Positions 53,303 to 61,680 are shown, numbered from the stretch's first letter. The stretch: 64,000 nt of DNA from Anaerostipes butyraticus (GCF_016586355.1 NZ_BLYI01000023.1:62001-126000), one strand, 5' to 3'. Numbers and translations: made by a program. Notes: generated by a model not told the origin, from the sequence alone.

Positions 53303-53848
53303 ATGATGACACTAACGCAGTATAAAAAAGTAATTAAATCTTTAACCAGAGATGAATTAGAAGCGCATTTATTTGAAATGTTCAAATCTTCTAAAGTTTT
53401 CAAGGATATCGAAAGCAGTTGTTGGAGCGTGGAATCCAATGATGAATTGATAGCCAGTCTGCAGAAACGATTAGAAAAGGTTTTCTGGAAGGAACAGTTT
53501 TCTTTGAGTGAATGCAAAGGTGTGCTGAACGACTACCTAAGCAGAACTGTAGATGAAGGAACGAAGGCTCTGATGCACCTTGCTTTCGCTGCCGAAGCCG
53601 CAGAACTTAGTGCAGTATACGGTGACTATGGGGAAAGATTTTACAACAGCCTTGAATCCTCAGCTGAAAAATTTTTGAATTATGCGAAACTGCATCCGGA
53701 TTTCTTCAGCCTCCACGAAACAGAATTCGAAAACCTCATATCTACTGCCGATCCTCTGGGGTATGGCGTATCAGATGATCTGGGATATATGATGGAAAAC
53801 GTTCGCATAGAACTCGGGTATTATGATGATCCAGATGGGGACAAGTGA
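53303..53848 (+). CDS. Helical passenger protein of the nested transposon (DUF6155-like)
   Basis: 181 residues starting MMTLTQYKKVIKSLTRDELE. Entirely helical by appearance; the opening 'KxLxxxELxxxLxxMF' pattern resembles DUF6155 proteins as far as I recall. AGGGGAAG precedes the ATG at 53303. It ends 43 bp before the transposon's right end, so it belongs to the element. Function unknown. Confidence 0.55.
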   Translation: MMTLTQYKKVIKSLTRDELEAHLFEMFKSSKVFKDIESSCWSVESNDELIASLQKRLEKVFWKEQFSLSECKGVLNDYLSRTVDEGTKALMHLAFAAEAAELSAVYGDYGERFYNSLESSAEKFLNYAKLHPDFFSLHETEFENLISTADPLGYGVSDDLGYMMENVRIELGYYDDPDGDK

Positions 53849-53891
53849 TGACTGCAATTAGCGTTGAGGGTTAAAAAACTCAGGAAGTTAA

Positions 53892-54618
53892 GGTTATGAT
53901 CAGCCCATGCAGCATAATCCTTATTCAAATCCGGATCGATCCAGTCTTTATTGGCGGAAACTGCCTGTTTACAATTATCACAAACAACAATCGTAGGCAC
54001 GCCGCCAAAATAGGCAAGAGCGTGGTTATTGACCTCAATCCATTGCGGTTCACAGGAAGATACCATCCCTTCTGCATAGATGTACTGCGAATAGGGCAGA
54101 ACAGCTACAAATACAACAATGGTCGTAATCTCGCCAGTAAGTTTATCGATCAACTCAAAGGTTTTACCTGCAAAATCAACTTCCATCTTCTGACCGATTA
54201 CAGCCTGGATATGCAGGGTTTCACAGTTCTCTCTGCACCAGCGACCATACAGTTCACAGAACTGTCGATACTGGTATGGCTTTGCCGCTTTTGCTATACA
54301 GTCTTTCTGGTAGCGGCTCCACAAGTAAACGAGCGTCATGTTCTTCCGCTCATTCATCTGTTTAAAGATAGTTGGGAAATCGGGTTGTTCATAACTGTCA
54401 TTCCGTCTGTTGGTACCTGGGTCATGGCCGTATACCAGCTCGTAGATTGCATAATTCGTGATCCCTTCCGGAAGCGGATACGACAGCTTCTCACACCTTT
54501 CAAAAGCGCGGATGAAGTCGTTGATTCCGGATTTGCTTGCACTGAATTCTTCAGCCAGTTCCTTGTAGCTCAGGCCCAGTGCGTACCGTTTGATAATGAT
54601 GCTCTTGTAATCTAACAT
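53892..54618 (-). pseudogene. istA: istA, 5' part (split by nested transposon)
   Basis: N-terminal half of IstA: helix-turn-helix (LSYKELAEEFSASKSGINDF) and the first half of the DDE domain (GQKMEVDFAGKTFELIDKLT with Asp; GVPTIVVCDNCKQAVSANKD with the second Asp). It ends DYAAWADHN at the duplicated GGTTATG. The frame then runs into the transposon end and stops. Confidence 0.92.
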
Positions 54619-54807
54619 AAGGCATCCTCCTTAAATGATTCGTACCATTTTCCAATGGCCTTAATCATTATAAGGTACCCTCAGATTTCAATATCTACAG
54701 GTTAAGTCCGCTCGCTCCGCATCGCGTCCGTTTTGCTCCGCAAAACCGTCTGTTTGAGCCCGCTGATTGCACTTGAGTTCTTCATAAGATATTTACTACA
54801 GTTTCTA

Positions 54808-55650
54808 TTATGAGAATGGTATGGTCGAGCCATGATAACCATCCACATGAAGCGGGAGGACTGTAGCTCCGGCTTCTATTTTTTTGATCTGCACGTCATG
54901 AGATAATCCCAGGACAGCGCAGCCACACGAAACCTTTTCAATGACTGACTGGCCCGATGCCAGGTCAACGATTGCATGGCCGTTCATTGTTCCAATCCGT
55001 GTATTTCCATTCAAGCTCAGAATACGGGAGTTGTCCTGCATGGTATGGATCTGGCTATCCCTATATACATGACGAATAAGTGAAATATCTTTCATCTTAT
55101 GGACAACTGCATTCTCGCACAAATTAGTGATCATAGCATGGTCATCCAGGCATTGGATTTGAGCGTTTCCCTGAACATTCTTAATGAAAGAGTTTCCTGT
55201 GATGACCTCTGCCTGAGCGTGATCCTCTATGGTATCTATGACAGAATCAAAACAGTAGATTTCTGCATCTCCACATACGCTTTCCACCTCACAGTGATAT
55301 AAGATATGTTTACCGCTGCTGATCAGCTTGATTGTCTCATTTGCCCGCAGGTATTTCTTCTGCCAATCTTTCAGTGCGGCGATTAACCGTTGCTGGATAG
55401 GTTTGTTCTTCCATAAAGGTCTGTCCAGCCAGGAATCGGGGGTGAACATAGAAAAGTTCATTTCCTCCTGCTTCGGGCTGATCCACCATTTCCAACAATA
55501 TGGATGCAATCTAAAAATAATGGGATAGGTGCCGTCCTTAATATATCCGGCATCGGCTGAAGATGCCAGAATATCCTGTACCCCTTTATCCCCTCTTGCT
55601 GTTGCGTAACCTTCATTTTCAAATAATACAATACTAAATTCTAAATCCAT
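54808..55650 (-). CDS. Unknown protein with bactofilin/beta-solenoid-like repeats
   Basis: 280 residues, no recognised family. The N-terminal 120 residues hold a Trp-rich stretch (RLHPYCWKWWISPKQEEMNF). From about residue 120 to 265 there are about eight irregular repeats of 18-19 residues with alternating hydrophobics and N/D/G turns (GNAQIQCLDDHAMITNL; DSQIHTMQDNSRILSLNGN; TRIGTMNGHAIVD), the pattern of a beta-solenoid. AAAAGGAG precedes the ATG. A consensus promoter and two terminators lie upstream. No signal peptide, so probably cytoplasmic. Confidence 0.65.
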   Translation of the reverse strand: MDLEFSIVLFENEGYATARGDKGVQDILASSADAGYIKDGTYPIIFRLHPYCWKWWISPKQEEMNFSMFTPDSWLDRPLWKNKPIQQRLIAALKDWQKKYLRANETIKLISSGKHILYHCEVESVCGDAEIYCFDSVIDTIEDHAQAEVITGNSFIKNVQGNAQIQCLDDHAMITNLCENAVVHKMKDISLIRHVYRDSQIHTMQDNSRILSLNGNTRIGTMNGHAIVDLASGQSVIEKVSCGCAVLGLSHDVQIKKIEAGATVLPLHVDGYHGSTIPFS

Positions 55651-55719
55651 TCTTTTCTCCTTTTTTGTGGGTGTTCCTCCGGAAATTTAATTCAATCCTC
55701 ATCTCCTGCTTTCAGGCAT

Positions 55720-55751
55720 AAAAAAAGAGAATGATGCGGATGCTCATTCTC
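55720..55751 (-). terminator. Second terminator in the leader of the repeat-protein gene
   Basis: On the minus strand GAGAATGA pairs with TCATTCTC, followed by TTTTTTTA. It lies between the promoter at 55886-55914 and the gene start at 55650, so it must be read through or avoided for expression. Confidence 0.8.
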
Positions 55752-55775
55752 AAACTTCGTACAGAGATCTCTGCA

Positions 55776-55879
55776 AAATAAAAAGCCAGAAGGTACTGCC
55801 CTGGTGGCAGAATATCCCTCTGACTGATTACAAACCTAAACAGCATATCCTTTTCCGGATAAACACAATTAATGATTAC
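55776..55879 (-). ncRNA. Candidate ~100-nt leader/small RNA ending in a strong terminator
   Basis: RNA predicted from the promoter at 55886-55914 to the terminator at 55776-55824. It has a TATCC-GGAAAA-GGATA hairpin, a linker, then a long stem with GTCAGAGGG pairing with CCTTCTGGC, inner CTGCC/GGCAG, and TTTTTATTTT. I could not match it to a riboswitch class I know. Confidence 0.5.
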
Positions 55880-55885
55880 AGAATA

Positions 55886-55914
55886 AGTATATTACTATAT
55901 CTGGTATATGTCAA
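55886..55914 (-). promoter_or_regulatory. Consensus sigma-A-type promoter
   Basis: Minus strand: TTGACA (55914-55909), 17-bp spacer, TATACT (55891-55886). Drives the leader and the repeat-protein gene at 54808-55650. Confidence 0.8.
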
Positions 55915-55961
55915 ATTATATTGCAACAAAATATAGGAATATTTCTGCTTTTTCAATAAAA

Positions 55962-55998
55962 GTTGCTATCTGCATATCCCATACGTATGAAATAAGTA
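55962..55998 (+). repeat. 37-bp element, copy 2, upstream of the DUF5348 gene
   Basis: GTTGCTATCT-G-CATAT..., with the palindrome CATACGTATG (55980-55989) and AATAAGTA at the end. Near-identical to 23097-23133, 33 kb away and in the same orientation. 120 bp upstream of the next rightward gene. Confidence 0.7.
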
Positions 55999-56117
55999 AC
56001 AGAGCCATATGAAGCGTTAAGGAAAGATATAGTATTGAACAAACAGAAAATCATCCACTCTGCGAAAATGCAGCCCTATTATTCTTATGAAAAGTAAAAA
56101 TACAGGAGGAAATTACT

Positions 56118-56348
56118 ATGGTAAAGAAAAAAGGCGTTTTATGTTATGACCGGGAGTCTGGGAGGTATGACATCTATTTTGGAAACGGGAGCTATTACGG
56201 TGGCCTGCATTGTGGGGACTGCTTTGATGTGGAGATGGATGGAGACTGGGTGCCAGTCCGGATTGAAATGGATGACGACTGGTATCTTGTGGGAGTTCCG
56301 AAGATCCGGCTGGACGGCCTGACGGTCCGGGCAGATTGGTACGAGTAA
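56118..56348 (+). CDS. DUF5348-type small protein
   Basis: 76 residues, rich in aromatic and acidic residues. The layout 'GRYDIYFGNGSYYGGLHCGDCFDVEMDGDWVP'-like (split here for length: YYGGLHCGDCF; VPVRIEMDDDWYLVG) matches DUF5348 proteins common in clostridial ICEs. AGGAGGAAATTACT precedes the ATG. First of three closely spaced genes. Function unknown; the fold looks like a small beta barrel. Confidence 0.7.
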   Translation: MVKKKGVLCYDRESGRYDIYFGNGSYYGGLHCGDCFDVEMDGDWVPVRIEMDDDWYLVGVPKIRLDGLTVRADWYE

Positions 56349-56367
56349 TCTTGTCAGGAGGGCGAAC

Positions 56368-56673
56368 ATGAAAAAGGAATGGGTGAAACCTGAGATCAAG
56401 TTTATCACGGATCCGGATATTATCCGGGGATGCCTCTATGAAGTGTATGGACAGGAACGGAAGACTGTATTGGCTGGGAAGAATATCCGGCATACGATGA
56501 TCTTCCCTTTTCTCCGGATGCTGGCAAATAACACACAGGGAGATATCAGGGATCTGGAGACTCTGCATCAGCGGCTCTGGAAGATATATGAAAAAGAACC
56601 GGAAAAGCAGGTGTTTGTACAGCAGGGAGAGAAAATCCTGGAAGCTGTCAGGAAAGGAGAAGATGGTGGATGA
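56368..56673 (+). CDS. Uncharacterised small protein next to DUF5348
   Basis: 101 residues beginning MKKEWVKPEIKFITDPDIIR, mostly helical by appearance. No family recognised. AGGAGGGCGAAC precedes the ATG. Overlaps the next gene by 4 bp (ATGA), so it is co-translated with a recombinase-like protein. Confidence 0.55.
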   Translation: MKKEWVKPEIKFITDPDIIRGCLYEVYGQERKTVLAGKNIRHTMIFPFLRMLANNTQGDIRDLETLHQRLWKIYEKEPEKQVFVQQGEKILEAVRKGEDGG

Positions 56674-57158
56674 TTTCCTTTGAAAAGGCAAAAATGGGGA
56701 AACGGCTGATGAAACAATTCATTGCGGAAGGGGAACTGGAAAAAGCGGCGTTTATCGGGCTCATGTACCAGATGCCGGTCCGGATAGTGGATGCGGTAAC
56801 GCTGCGGAAAAGCGACCTTGCCGGAACGATTGTATTAAAGACTGCCAGCAAATACGGAAGAATTTATACAAATCTGTATGGCAAACCTTATCGGATCATC
56901 AGGCAACTGCGGAGTCTTCTAAACTCCATCAACAGAGACTCGGATATGATCTTTACACGAAAACCGGAATATTATATGCGTGTATTCCGTAGATACCAGG
57001 AGAACTTTCATCTTCATGACTTCCGGAGGGAACGTTTGGCTAACGAGGAACTTTTTGAGAGTCGGAGATGGAGAAAACAGTCCAAACTAAGACGAAGGTT
57101 CTCTGTTGGGATAAAAGATGGCAAGAGAATTTACAGAAGGGTGAGACGACTCCCGTAA
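56670..57158 (+). CDS. Minimal tyrosine-recombinase-like protein lacking a clear Tyr
   Basis: 162 residues. It contains counterparts of catalytic-domain motifs: MPVRIVDAVTLRKSDLAG (box I Arg), a beta-hairpin Lys (KTASKYGR) and LHDFRRERLANE (box II-like H-x-F-R). The arm and core-binding domains are absent, and the C terminus is a very basic tail (RRWRKQSKLRRRF) without an obvious nucleophile Tyr in context. Either a regulatory relic or a DNA-binding protein derived from a recombinase. Immediately upstream of repeats and a full recombinase gene. Confidence 0.55.
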   Translation: MISFEKAKMGKRLMKQFIAEGELEKAAFIGLMYQMPVRIVDAVTLRKSDLAGTIVLKTASKYGRIYTNLYGKPYRIIRQLRSLLNSINRDSDMIFTRKPEYYMRVFRRYQENFHLHDFRRERLANEELFESRRWRKQSKLRRRFSVGIKDGKRIYRRVRRLP

Positions 57159-57263
57159 TCATCCAGATTGGACAGTGGAAAAATCTGCTGTCCTTTTTGC
57201 GTTTTTATGGTGTGAAACGTATGGATTATATATAGGAAGTGTATCAGAACCGTGCCAATTCCT

Positions 57264-57375
57264 GAACGCAACATAATAGCAATTATGTTGTGTTAGAGGC
57301 ATGATAGACAGAAGAACTCCTATCTGAACGCAACATAATTACACACATCTCACAGAGAAGTGAGCGCAACATAAT
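57264..57375 (+). repeat. Cluster of GAACGCAACATAAT repeats
   Basis: Three direct copies, GAACGCAACATAAT at 57264-57277 and 57326-57339 and GAGCGCAACATAAT at 57362-57375, plus one inverted copy at 57282-57295 (one mismatch) that forms a palindrome with the first. They lie just before a tyrosine recombinase gene. Likely binding sites of that recombinase or of the upstream relative (inference). Confidence 0.75.
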
Positions 57376-57395
57376 CGCAGAGAGGAATGAGAATT

Positions 57396-58232
57396 GTGCC
57401 ATTACTGGATGATTATAAAAAGTTCCTGAGAGAACGGGGCAAGTCAGAGAATACCATTAAGACCTATAGCGGTCATGTAAATGAATATTACCGGTGGTAT
57501 AAAGATACCTTCGGGGAGGAGCTGACACTGCTTTACCATACCAACATTTTGGATTTTCGGTCATACCTGCAGAACATCAAGAAGTTGAAATTCAAAAGCA
57601 TTGATACGAAACTTTCTTCTTTAACCAACTTTAACGAGTTCCTGGTGCAGATCGGAGTTCAAAAAGATCTGGTCATTACGGCAGAGGACCGGCTGAAATT
57701 CCAACAGGACATTGCAAGCCCGGCGGAAATAGAAAAGAAAGATGTGGAGGCGTTTCTCCAGAAGGTACTTGTTGATACTGGAAAGAGAAACTATGCGATT
57801 GCGGTGATCCTTGCATATGCCGGCTTGCGTGTCAGCGAGTGCATCAGTATTGGTCTAACAGATATTGATTTTCAGGCACGGGAACTGCTGGTGATTGGAA
57901 AAGGCAATAAGCAGCGGATCGTATTCATCAATGACAAGATCATCCATGCGGTCCGGGAGTATCTGAAGGTAAGAAACTCCCAGTCTGAGTACCTGTTTAT
58001 CAGCAGGAATGGCGGAAAGCTCCACCGCAGCAGTGTGAACCGTTTTTTCAATCAGTGTTCGGACCGGATTACCCCGCACAAGCTCCGGCATTACTTCTGC
58101 TCTCATGCCCTGGAGATGGGATATACGATTGCGGAAGTCGCAAATCAGGCTGGCCATGCCAGTGAGCGGACAACGTTGATTTATACTAATACGAGCCGTG
58201 AAAAGATGAAGGAGAAATCGAACCTGCTGTAA
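57396..58232 (+). CDS. XerD-like tyrosine recombinase
   Basis: 278 residues from the GTG at 57396 (MPLLDDYKKFLRERGKSENT), which has GAGAGG 10 bp upstream; an ATG at 57387 is too close to that site. N-terminal SAM-like core-binding domain, then a catalytic domain with Arg in LAYAGLRVSECISIG, Lys in VIGKGNKQR, TPHKLRHYF, QAGHASERTT and the Tyr nucleophile in LIYTNTS. Short, without an arm-binding domain, like XerC/D. Repeats sit directly upstream. May resolve or mobilise an inner segment of the island. Confidence 0.9.
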   Translation: MPLLDDYKKFLRERGKSENTIKTYSGHVNEYYRWYKDTFGEELTLLYHTNILDFRSYLQNIKKLKFKSIDTKLSSLTNFNEFLVQIGVQKDLVITAEDRLKFQQDIASPAEIEKKDVEAFLQKVLVDTGKRNYAIAVILAYAGLRVSECISIGLTDIDFQARELLVIGKGNKQRIVFINDKIIHAVREYLKVRNSQSEYLFISRNGGKLHRSSVNRFFNQCSDRITPHKLRHYFCSHALEMGYTIAEVANQAGHASERTTLIYTNTSREKMKEKSNLL

Positions 58233-58306
58233 GTAACTATAAGAATATAATTGTCCTTGTATAAACAGACAATAAGTTGATTATAATAAAAGTATGAGGT
58301 ATAATA

Positions 58307-59551
58307 ATGACAAAACTAGTAAAGGACGTGGAATGTATGGAGATGATAAGACGAAATTTGTATCTGGATAAGATACGTCCATTCATTGACCAGGATCTGA
58401 TCAAGGTATTGATTGGCCTTAGAAGAAGTGGAAAGACAATCCTGCTTTCGCAGATCCGTGATGTTCTTTTAGAACGTGGAGTGCCAAAGGAAAATATCAT
58501 AGAGATCAATTTTGAGTCCCGGCGTTTTAAAAAGCTGGAGGATGCAGATAACTTCTATCAGTACGTCACGGAACGGGCAGAGAAGGCGGATGGAAAAGTA
58601 TATCTCTTTTTTGACGAAATCCAGCATGTGAAAGAGTGGCACTCAGTCATCCCTTCCTTCCGAATTGATTTTGACTGCGATATCTATGTGACAGGCTCCA
58701 ACAGCAAATTGCTGTCCGGTGAACTGGCGACCAATATGGCAGGAAGATATGTTTCTTTTCATGTGTATCCTTTTGTGTTGTCCGAGATACAGGAGTTTTA
58801 TGAGATCAATGAGCTTCCTTATACAAGGGAACAGCTTTTTGTGGATTACCTGAAATATGGCGGCCTGCCGATGCGCCTGGTGCTTCCGGATGAACATTCC
58901 GTTCGCACATATCTGGAGGATGTCTATGATTCTGTTGTGATGAAAGATATTCTCTCCAGGTATGCCATCCGGAATGAGAGCCTGCTTAGGAAACTTCTGG
59001 AATTTCTGCTGGACAATATCGGTAATCCGTTCTCCGCACGCTCGATCAGCCGTTCCTTGCTATCAGCCGGCCAATCGACCACCGTGGATACGGTGCTGAA
59101 CTATATTGATAAGCTGCAGGCAGGTATGATCCTTTCCAAAGCGGAAAGATATGATATTAAGGGGAAAAACATCCTGGCATCCACAGAAAAGTATTATGCG
59201 GGGGACATCGGGCTTCGCAATGTGAGCAAAGCCAGCGAGCAGATCGACACAAGTAAGCTGTTGGAGAATGTGGTATATCTGGAAATGTTAAGCCGGGGCT
59301 ATGACGTGAAAGTAGGCAAGCTGGATACCCAGGAAATTGACTTCGTATGTTACAAAGGACAGAAAAAACTCTATATCCAGGTGGCCTATGTATTGTCAGA
59401 GGACTGCATTGCAAGGGAATTTGGCAATCTGGAGAAGATCGATGACAATTATCCGAAATATGTGATCAGCAGTGACATTATAGATATGAGCAGGAATGGC
59501 ATTGTCCATTATAATATCATTGACTTTCTGCTGGATGAGAAGGATATATAA
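58307..59551 (+). CDS. ATP-binding protein with AAA_14 and DUF4143 domains
   Basis: 414 residues. Walker A-like KVLIGLRRSGKTILL, Walker B VYLFFDEIQHVKEW, sensor-type VTGSNSKLLSGELATNMAGR, then the C-terminal DUF4143 region ending with a PD-(D/E)xK-like ... EIDFVCYKGQKKLYIQVAY. Common in gut anaerobes and often on mobile islands; the cellular role is unknown. GAGGT precedes the ATG at 58307; a second ATG at 58337 is possible. Bounded by a terminator. Confidence 0.85.
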   Translation: MTKLVKDVECMEMIRRNLYLDKIRPFIDQDLIKVLIGLRRSGKTILLSQIRDVLLERGVPKENIIEINFESRRFKKLEDADNFYQYVTERAEKADGKVYLFFDEIQHVKEWHSVIPSFRIDFDCDIYVTGSNSKLLSGELATNMAGRYVSFHVYPFVLSEIQEFYEINELPYTREQLFVDYLKYGGLPMRLVLPDEHSVRTYLEDVYDSVVMKDILSRYAIRNESLLRKLLEFLLDNIGNPFSARSISRSLLSAGQSTTVDTVLNYIDKLQAGMILSKAERYDIKGKNILASTEKYYAGDIGLRNVSKASEQIDTSKLLENVVYLEMLSRGYDVKVGKLDTQEIDFVCYKGQKKLYIQVAYVLSEDCIAREFGNLEKIDDNYPKYVISSDIIDMSRNGIVHYNIIDFLLDEKDI

Positions 59552-59566
59552 CTCAGTGATAATAAA

Positions 59567-59589
59567 GAGCCGTCCAAAGTGGGCGGCTC
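59567..59589. terminator. Bidirectional terminator between convergent units
   Basis: GAGCCGTCC-AAAGT-GGGCGGCTC with one G-T pair. The minus-strand side ends in TTTATT, serving the leftward two-component operon. Confidence 0.75.
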
Positions 59590-59644
59590 CAATTAATATC
59601 CCGTTTGTTTATACATATAATTAATCTTTGACTATTTTGTTTCA

Positions 59645-60943
59645 TTATTTCAGAGGTATAGTCAAATAAAATGTGGCCCCGCCACCAGCCGTATCTTCAA
59701 ATCCTATTTTGCCTCCAAGTATTCTTGAGAGTTCTTTCGCAATACTTAATCCCAGGCCAAAATGAGATTTATCTGTTCGTGATTTATCTGCACAGTAAAA
59801 ACGGTTAAATATAAAAGGTTTGTCTTCTTCAGCCACTCCGCACCCATGATCAACAACATAAAAGGTCAATTCTTTAGAAGTCTGTTTTGTTCGTATCTCA
59901 ATGGTGCTGTTTTCTGGTGAATAGTAGACTGCATTATCAAGATAGATACTTAAGATCTGGAACAGTCGTTCCCGGTCTGTATAGAGTACAGGGTAGCTTT
60001 CTTCACTAATATCAAGTTTTAAGAAGATGGATTTACGGATACATACTGGCTCAAACGCTTCATACAGTGTAATCAATAGTGTATCAATATTTACATCATT
60101 CTTCTGGATGGTCCATTTATCAGCATCAGAAGACGCAAGGAGAAGCATATCTCTTACGAGCTTAGACATTCTGCTACATTCTGAGTCAATCGTTTTCAAG
60201 CAGGTTTGTGCCTGGGGGTCTTGTATTTCTGTATTATGGACTGCTTCAACATTTGCCATGATAACAGCCAGCGGTGATTTTAATTCGTGTGAAGCAGCGG
60301 CAACAAAATTTTTCTGGCTCTGCAGGATCTGCTCAGTTGGCTCAAAGGCTTTTCGCAGGAGAAACCTGCTGATAAAGAGGATGCTGATCAGGGAAACGAT
60401 CCAAATAGATAAATACTTTGGCGCTTCCCGTAACAGCAGGTCTACAATAGATGTCCGCTCATAGAATAAAGCTAATGTATAAACTGTTCCCGCTTTCGTG
60501 CTGACTGTAGCCGGGATAGCATAATAGTGGTCATAATCTGCTCCATCCATTTCTATAAATCCGCCCTGTTCCGTTACCGTCTGAAATTTCTGACTGTCCG
60601 CTGCGCTTTCCGTGGAAATGCTGTTACTTATTTTTTGGAAGAGATTGGCAAAGTCAGTACCGGTATCAGGAATACTTTGATATAGCACCTTTCCTTCAGA
60701 ATCTTCTAAAATGCTGTAAACATTTGTCCCACTTTCATAGTTTGAGAGAACCGCTTGCGGGTTAGAAGTATCATCCTCCAACTGATAGATGATCAGGGAA
60801 GTCATACGTTGAATATAGGATATATCAGCAAGCTGTTGTGACTGATACATATTCCAGAGGGAAAAACACAGGATCAAAGTAATGATGACCATTAGGATTC
60901 CTGCTAAAAACAGATGTAGTCGGTTGGATAATTGTTTAAGCAT
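59645..60943 (-). CDS. Sensor histidine kinase
   Basis: 432 residues starting MLKQLSNRLHLFLAGILMVI. Transmembrane helix 1 (12-34), an extracellular domain of about 125 residues, helix 2 (YLSIWIVSLISILFISRFLL), then HisKA with phospho-His in FVAAASHELKSPLAVIMANV and HATPase motifs (YLDNAVYYSP; DHGCGVAEED; FGLGLSIAKEL). GGAG precedes the ATG. Overlaps its response regulator by 8 bp. Divergent from a lipoprotein/permease operon it may control. Confidence 0.9.
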   Translation of the reverse strand: MLKQLSNRLHLFLAGILMVIITLILCFSLWNMYQSQQLADISYIQRMTSLIIYQLEDDTSNPQAVLSNYESGTNVYSILEDSEGKVLYQSIPDTGTDFANLFQKISNSISTESAADSQKFQTVTEQGGFIEMDGADYDHYYAIPATVSTKAGTVYTLALFYERTSIVDLLLREAPKYLSIWIVSLISILFISRFLLRKAFEPTEQILQSQKNFVAAASHELKSPLAVIMANVEAVHNTEIQDPQAQTCLKTIDSECSRMSKLVRDMLLLASSDADKWTIQKNDVNIDTLLITLYEAFEPVCIRKSIFLKLDISEESYPVLYTDRERLFQILSIYLDNAVYYSPENSTIEIRTKQTSKELTFYVVDHGCGVAEEDKPFIFNRFYCADKSRTDKSHFGLGLSIAKELSRILGGKIGFEDTAGGGATFYLTIPLK

Positions 60944-61622
60944 GAGTGTTCTCCAATCTGTAGCCTGTAGCATATACTGTTTTAATGATACAGGAGCTTT
61001 TAAGCTCTTTCAGCCTTTTTCTTAGAAAGGAAATATAATTATCAATATTTCCTGGAGTAATATCCGAGTCAGTTCCCCAGACCTTTAAAACAAGCTGTTC
61101 TTTTGTAAAAAGGGTTTCCGGCTGTTTCATAAATGTATACAGAAGCTCCGCCTCTTTTCCTGTCAGGTCTAATTTTTGCTCATGGCAGGTCAATTCCCTT
61201 ATTTCTCTGTCAAACTGCAGATCCCCGTAAGTTAATATTACATCGTCATGGATCTCTTTGGAGCGCCTGGTTAATGCCCTTATCCGGGCAAGTAACTCCC
61301 GGATATGAAACGGCTTAACCAGATAATCGTCCGCTCCGCCGTCCAGACCATCGATCCGGTCATCGAGGGCAGACATACCGGTAATAATAATAACCGGAAT
61401 CTGTATGTCCTTTCTTCGCATCGCCTTGATTATTGTCAGTCCATCTATAATGGGGAGCATCCGGTCAACAAGGGCAAGGTCATAGCCATAATCTTTATTG
61501 AGTGCGTAAAGCATGGCTGTTTCCCCGTCATTACAGCAGTCTACGGTATGCCCGCTTTTGGACAATTCTTTCTGTATCAGATCGCATAGATCCAGGTCAT
61601 CCTCCAGAAGCAATATTTTCAT
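60936..61622 (-). CDS. OmpR/PhoB-family response regulator
   Basis: 228 residues: receiver with Asp in DLALVDRMLPIIDG and Lys in YLVKPFHIREL, winged-helix C terminus (LFTKEQLVLKVWGTDSDITP; YISFLRKRLKELKSS; VYATGYRLEN). Partner of the overlapping kinase gene. Direct repeats in the intergenic region to its right are likely binding sites. Confidence 0.92.
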   Translation of the reverse strand: MKILLLEDDLDLCDLIQKELSKSGHTVDCCNDGETAMLYALNKDYGYDLALVDRMLPIIDGLTIIKAMRRKDIQIPVIIITGMSALDDRIDGLDGGADDYLVKPFHIRELLARIRALTRRSKEIHDDVILTYGDLQFDREIRELTCHEQKLDLTGKEAELLYTFMKQPETLFTKEQLVLKVWGTDSDITPGNIDNYISFLRKRLKELKSSCIIKTVYATGYRLENTHA

Positions 61623-61680
61623 AATCCATTCATCCTTTTTTAGTTCATATCATCAGTATAACAAGTATAGCAAAGAAATC

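Larger units (their letters stand above)
51113..53891 (+). mobile_element. Nested IS1634/IS4-like transposon with two passenger genes
   Basis: 2779-bp insert in istA. Left end TCTGAACTTCC, right end (complement) TTAACTTCC; further in, CTCAA and AATTG blocks match on both sides, giving imperfect terminal repeats. It holds the transposase at 51283-53025 and genes at 53043 and 53303, all rightward and opposite to istA. Confidence 0.88.
49403..54771 (-). mobile_element. IS21-family element, interrupted by a nested transposon
   Basis: Starts TGCATTCTGCGGAG and ends in the inverse (CCGCTGATTGCA), fitting the TG...CA ends of IS21. Exact 6-bp flanking duplication CTTGAG at 49397-49402 and 54772-54777. 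GCGGAGC/CGGAC-type repeats lie inside both ends, as is usual for multiple IstA sites. Without the insert at 51113-53891 and one copy of its duplication it would be 2583 bp. It carries istB and a split istA. Confidence 0.92.

Noticed and set aside
57264-57375. Possible small CRISPR array
   Set aside because: The repeated unit is only 14 bp, spacing is irregular (62 and 36 bp), one copy is inverted, and no cas gene is near.
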